This document shows positions 21,430 to 21,798 of a stretch of DNA of 21,798 bases, in pieces; position 1 is the first letter of the stretch; each line of letters starts with the position of its first letter. The notes under the pieces were generated by a model. That model did not search any database. It saw nothing but the letters and a program-made list of their open reading frames with translations, and had not been told where the DNA came from. The translations under genes and the position numbers were made by a program. Source of the DNA: JALHUB01 sp050010555 (GTDB taxonomy: Bacteria; Chloroflexota; Dehalococcoidia; DSTF01; JALHUB01); assembly GCA_050010555.1 (NCBI GenBank), contig JBEKKV010000042.1, forward strand, positions 1-21,798, in the 5' to 3' direction.

Positions 21430-21453
21430 GTGCTTGCAAAGGTTTTCAAGCAC
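21430..21453 (+). terminator. Possible terminator stem after the MFS gene
   Basis: GTGCTTG (21430-21436) and CAAGCAC (21447-21453) form a 7-bp stem that AAA/TTT pairs inside the loop can extend. It lies about 50 bases after the MFS stop. There is no T-run after it. The rest of 21380-21674 shows no supported gene. Confidence 0.35.
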
Positions 21454-21674
21454 GGACGAGCAGATATTGGCGTGTTTTATGCCGCACCCACTCCGCGTTT
21501 CGCAGCGGGCTAGTTACATGTGCTGGCAAGGAGGGCCAAATGTGGAGAGCCAATCCCAGTCAGCGGAGGCTCCACGGGCCAGATTGTGGCAGGTCGGCGC
21601 GGATTCGAGGCCAATAGACCGCGCATGATTGCGTCAAGGCGGGCCAGGGAGCGCATCTGTCTCCCGGGGCGGTC

Positions 21675-21798
21675 TCAGCGCTGGCGGGGGTCAAGGGCGT
21701 CGCGGAGGCCGTCGCCGAGGAAGGTGAAGCAGAGCATCAGCAAGGCGATGGCGCCCGCCGGGAAGACGAGAATCCAGACGTTGCTCATGTGGTTGTAG
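21675..21798 (-). CDS. ABC transporter permease (DppC/OppC type), C-terminal end, runs off the window
   Basis: On the minus strand this encodes YNHMSNVWILVFPAGAIALL through the FLGDGLRDALDPRQR end and a TGA stop; the gene continues beyond the right edge. From 21677 to 21798 it is identical to 18048-18169, whereas the stop codon differs (TGA here, TAG there) and the downstream flanks are unrelated. This copy may be the intact gene, since nothing here shows truncation, but only 40 codons are visible. It belongs to the inner-membrane permeases of peptide, nickel or oligosaccharide ABC importers. Confidence 0.7.
   Translation of the reverse strand, partial: YNHMSNVWILVFPAGAIALLMLCFTFLGDGLRDALDPRQR
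21677..21798. repeat. 122-bp exact direct repeat of 18048-18169
   Basis: Base-by-base comparison shows no difference over 122 bases, and the match extends to the last base of the window. The repeat covers the 3' end of the permease genes in the same orientation. Exact identity including third codon positions means very recent duplication, gene conversion, or an assembly break placed inside a repeat. Confidence 0.9.

Noticed and set aside
1..21798. CRISPR array, rRNA, insertion sequence or phage module
   Set aside because: No regularly spaced repeats, rRNA signatures, transposase DDE motifs, or recombinase and phage structural motifs were seen.

Overview
The window looks like a bacterial chromosome of high G+C content with GTG and TTG starts in use. 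Two proteins are lipoproteins with Thr/Pro/Ser-rich linkers, and a truncated surface protein has a Thr-Pro-rich stalk before a single membrane anchor. With the order aroF-scpA this fits an uncultivated Chloroflexota (Dehalococcoidia-like) genome, but that is inference from style; no marker gene here proves it.

Positions 1-15186 are dense, ordinary metabolic chromosome. In order they hold: the 3' end of a DAHP synthase gene overlapping scpA; a divergent pair of a monoacylglycerol-lipase-like hydrolase (-) and a PQQ-type sugar dehydrogenase lipoprotein (+) followed by a small cupin; and a complete 2-oxoacid dehydrogenase operon (lpd, E1 alpha, E1 beta, E2) behind a near-consensus promoter. Next come an alpha/beta hydrolase coupled to a stand-alone alpha part of an ADP-forming acyl-CoA synthetase, then a convergent SDR oxidoreductase. 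A divergent acetyl-CoA-synthetase-like enzyme, a DJ-1/PfpI protein and a THEP1-type NTPase follow. The theme is acetyl/acyl-CoA metabolism: the E1-E2-E3 complex makes acyl-CoA, and two unrelated acyl-CoA synthetase families interconvert acids and CoA thioesters.

Positions 15187-21798 differ. Genes are sparse and often broken, base composition is lower in places, and intergenic stretches are long. This part holds a PIN-domain ribonuclease whose 5' end lies in another frame from the ORF that should lead into it, a DUF6941-like protein, and a small lipoprotein flanked by two copies of a hairpin element. It also holds a 5'-truncated Dpp/Opp-type permease joined head to head with a 5'-truncated surface protein, a degenerate tRNA-Arg(CCU)-like sequence, and a 14-helix MFS exporter. 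The window ends inside a second copy of the permease 3' end that is identical over 122 bp to the first. I read this as an accessory, rearranged region, or partly an assembly effect at a repeat.

I found no CRISPR array, rRNA, intact transposase or integrase. No demonstrable new defence or biosynthetic system is visible. The best leads are the PIN locus, the twin hairpin elements, the repeat-bounded permease fragments, and the 11-bp-periodic TTCAYGC boxes between the DJ-1 and THEP1 genes.
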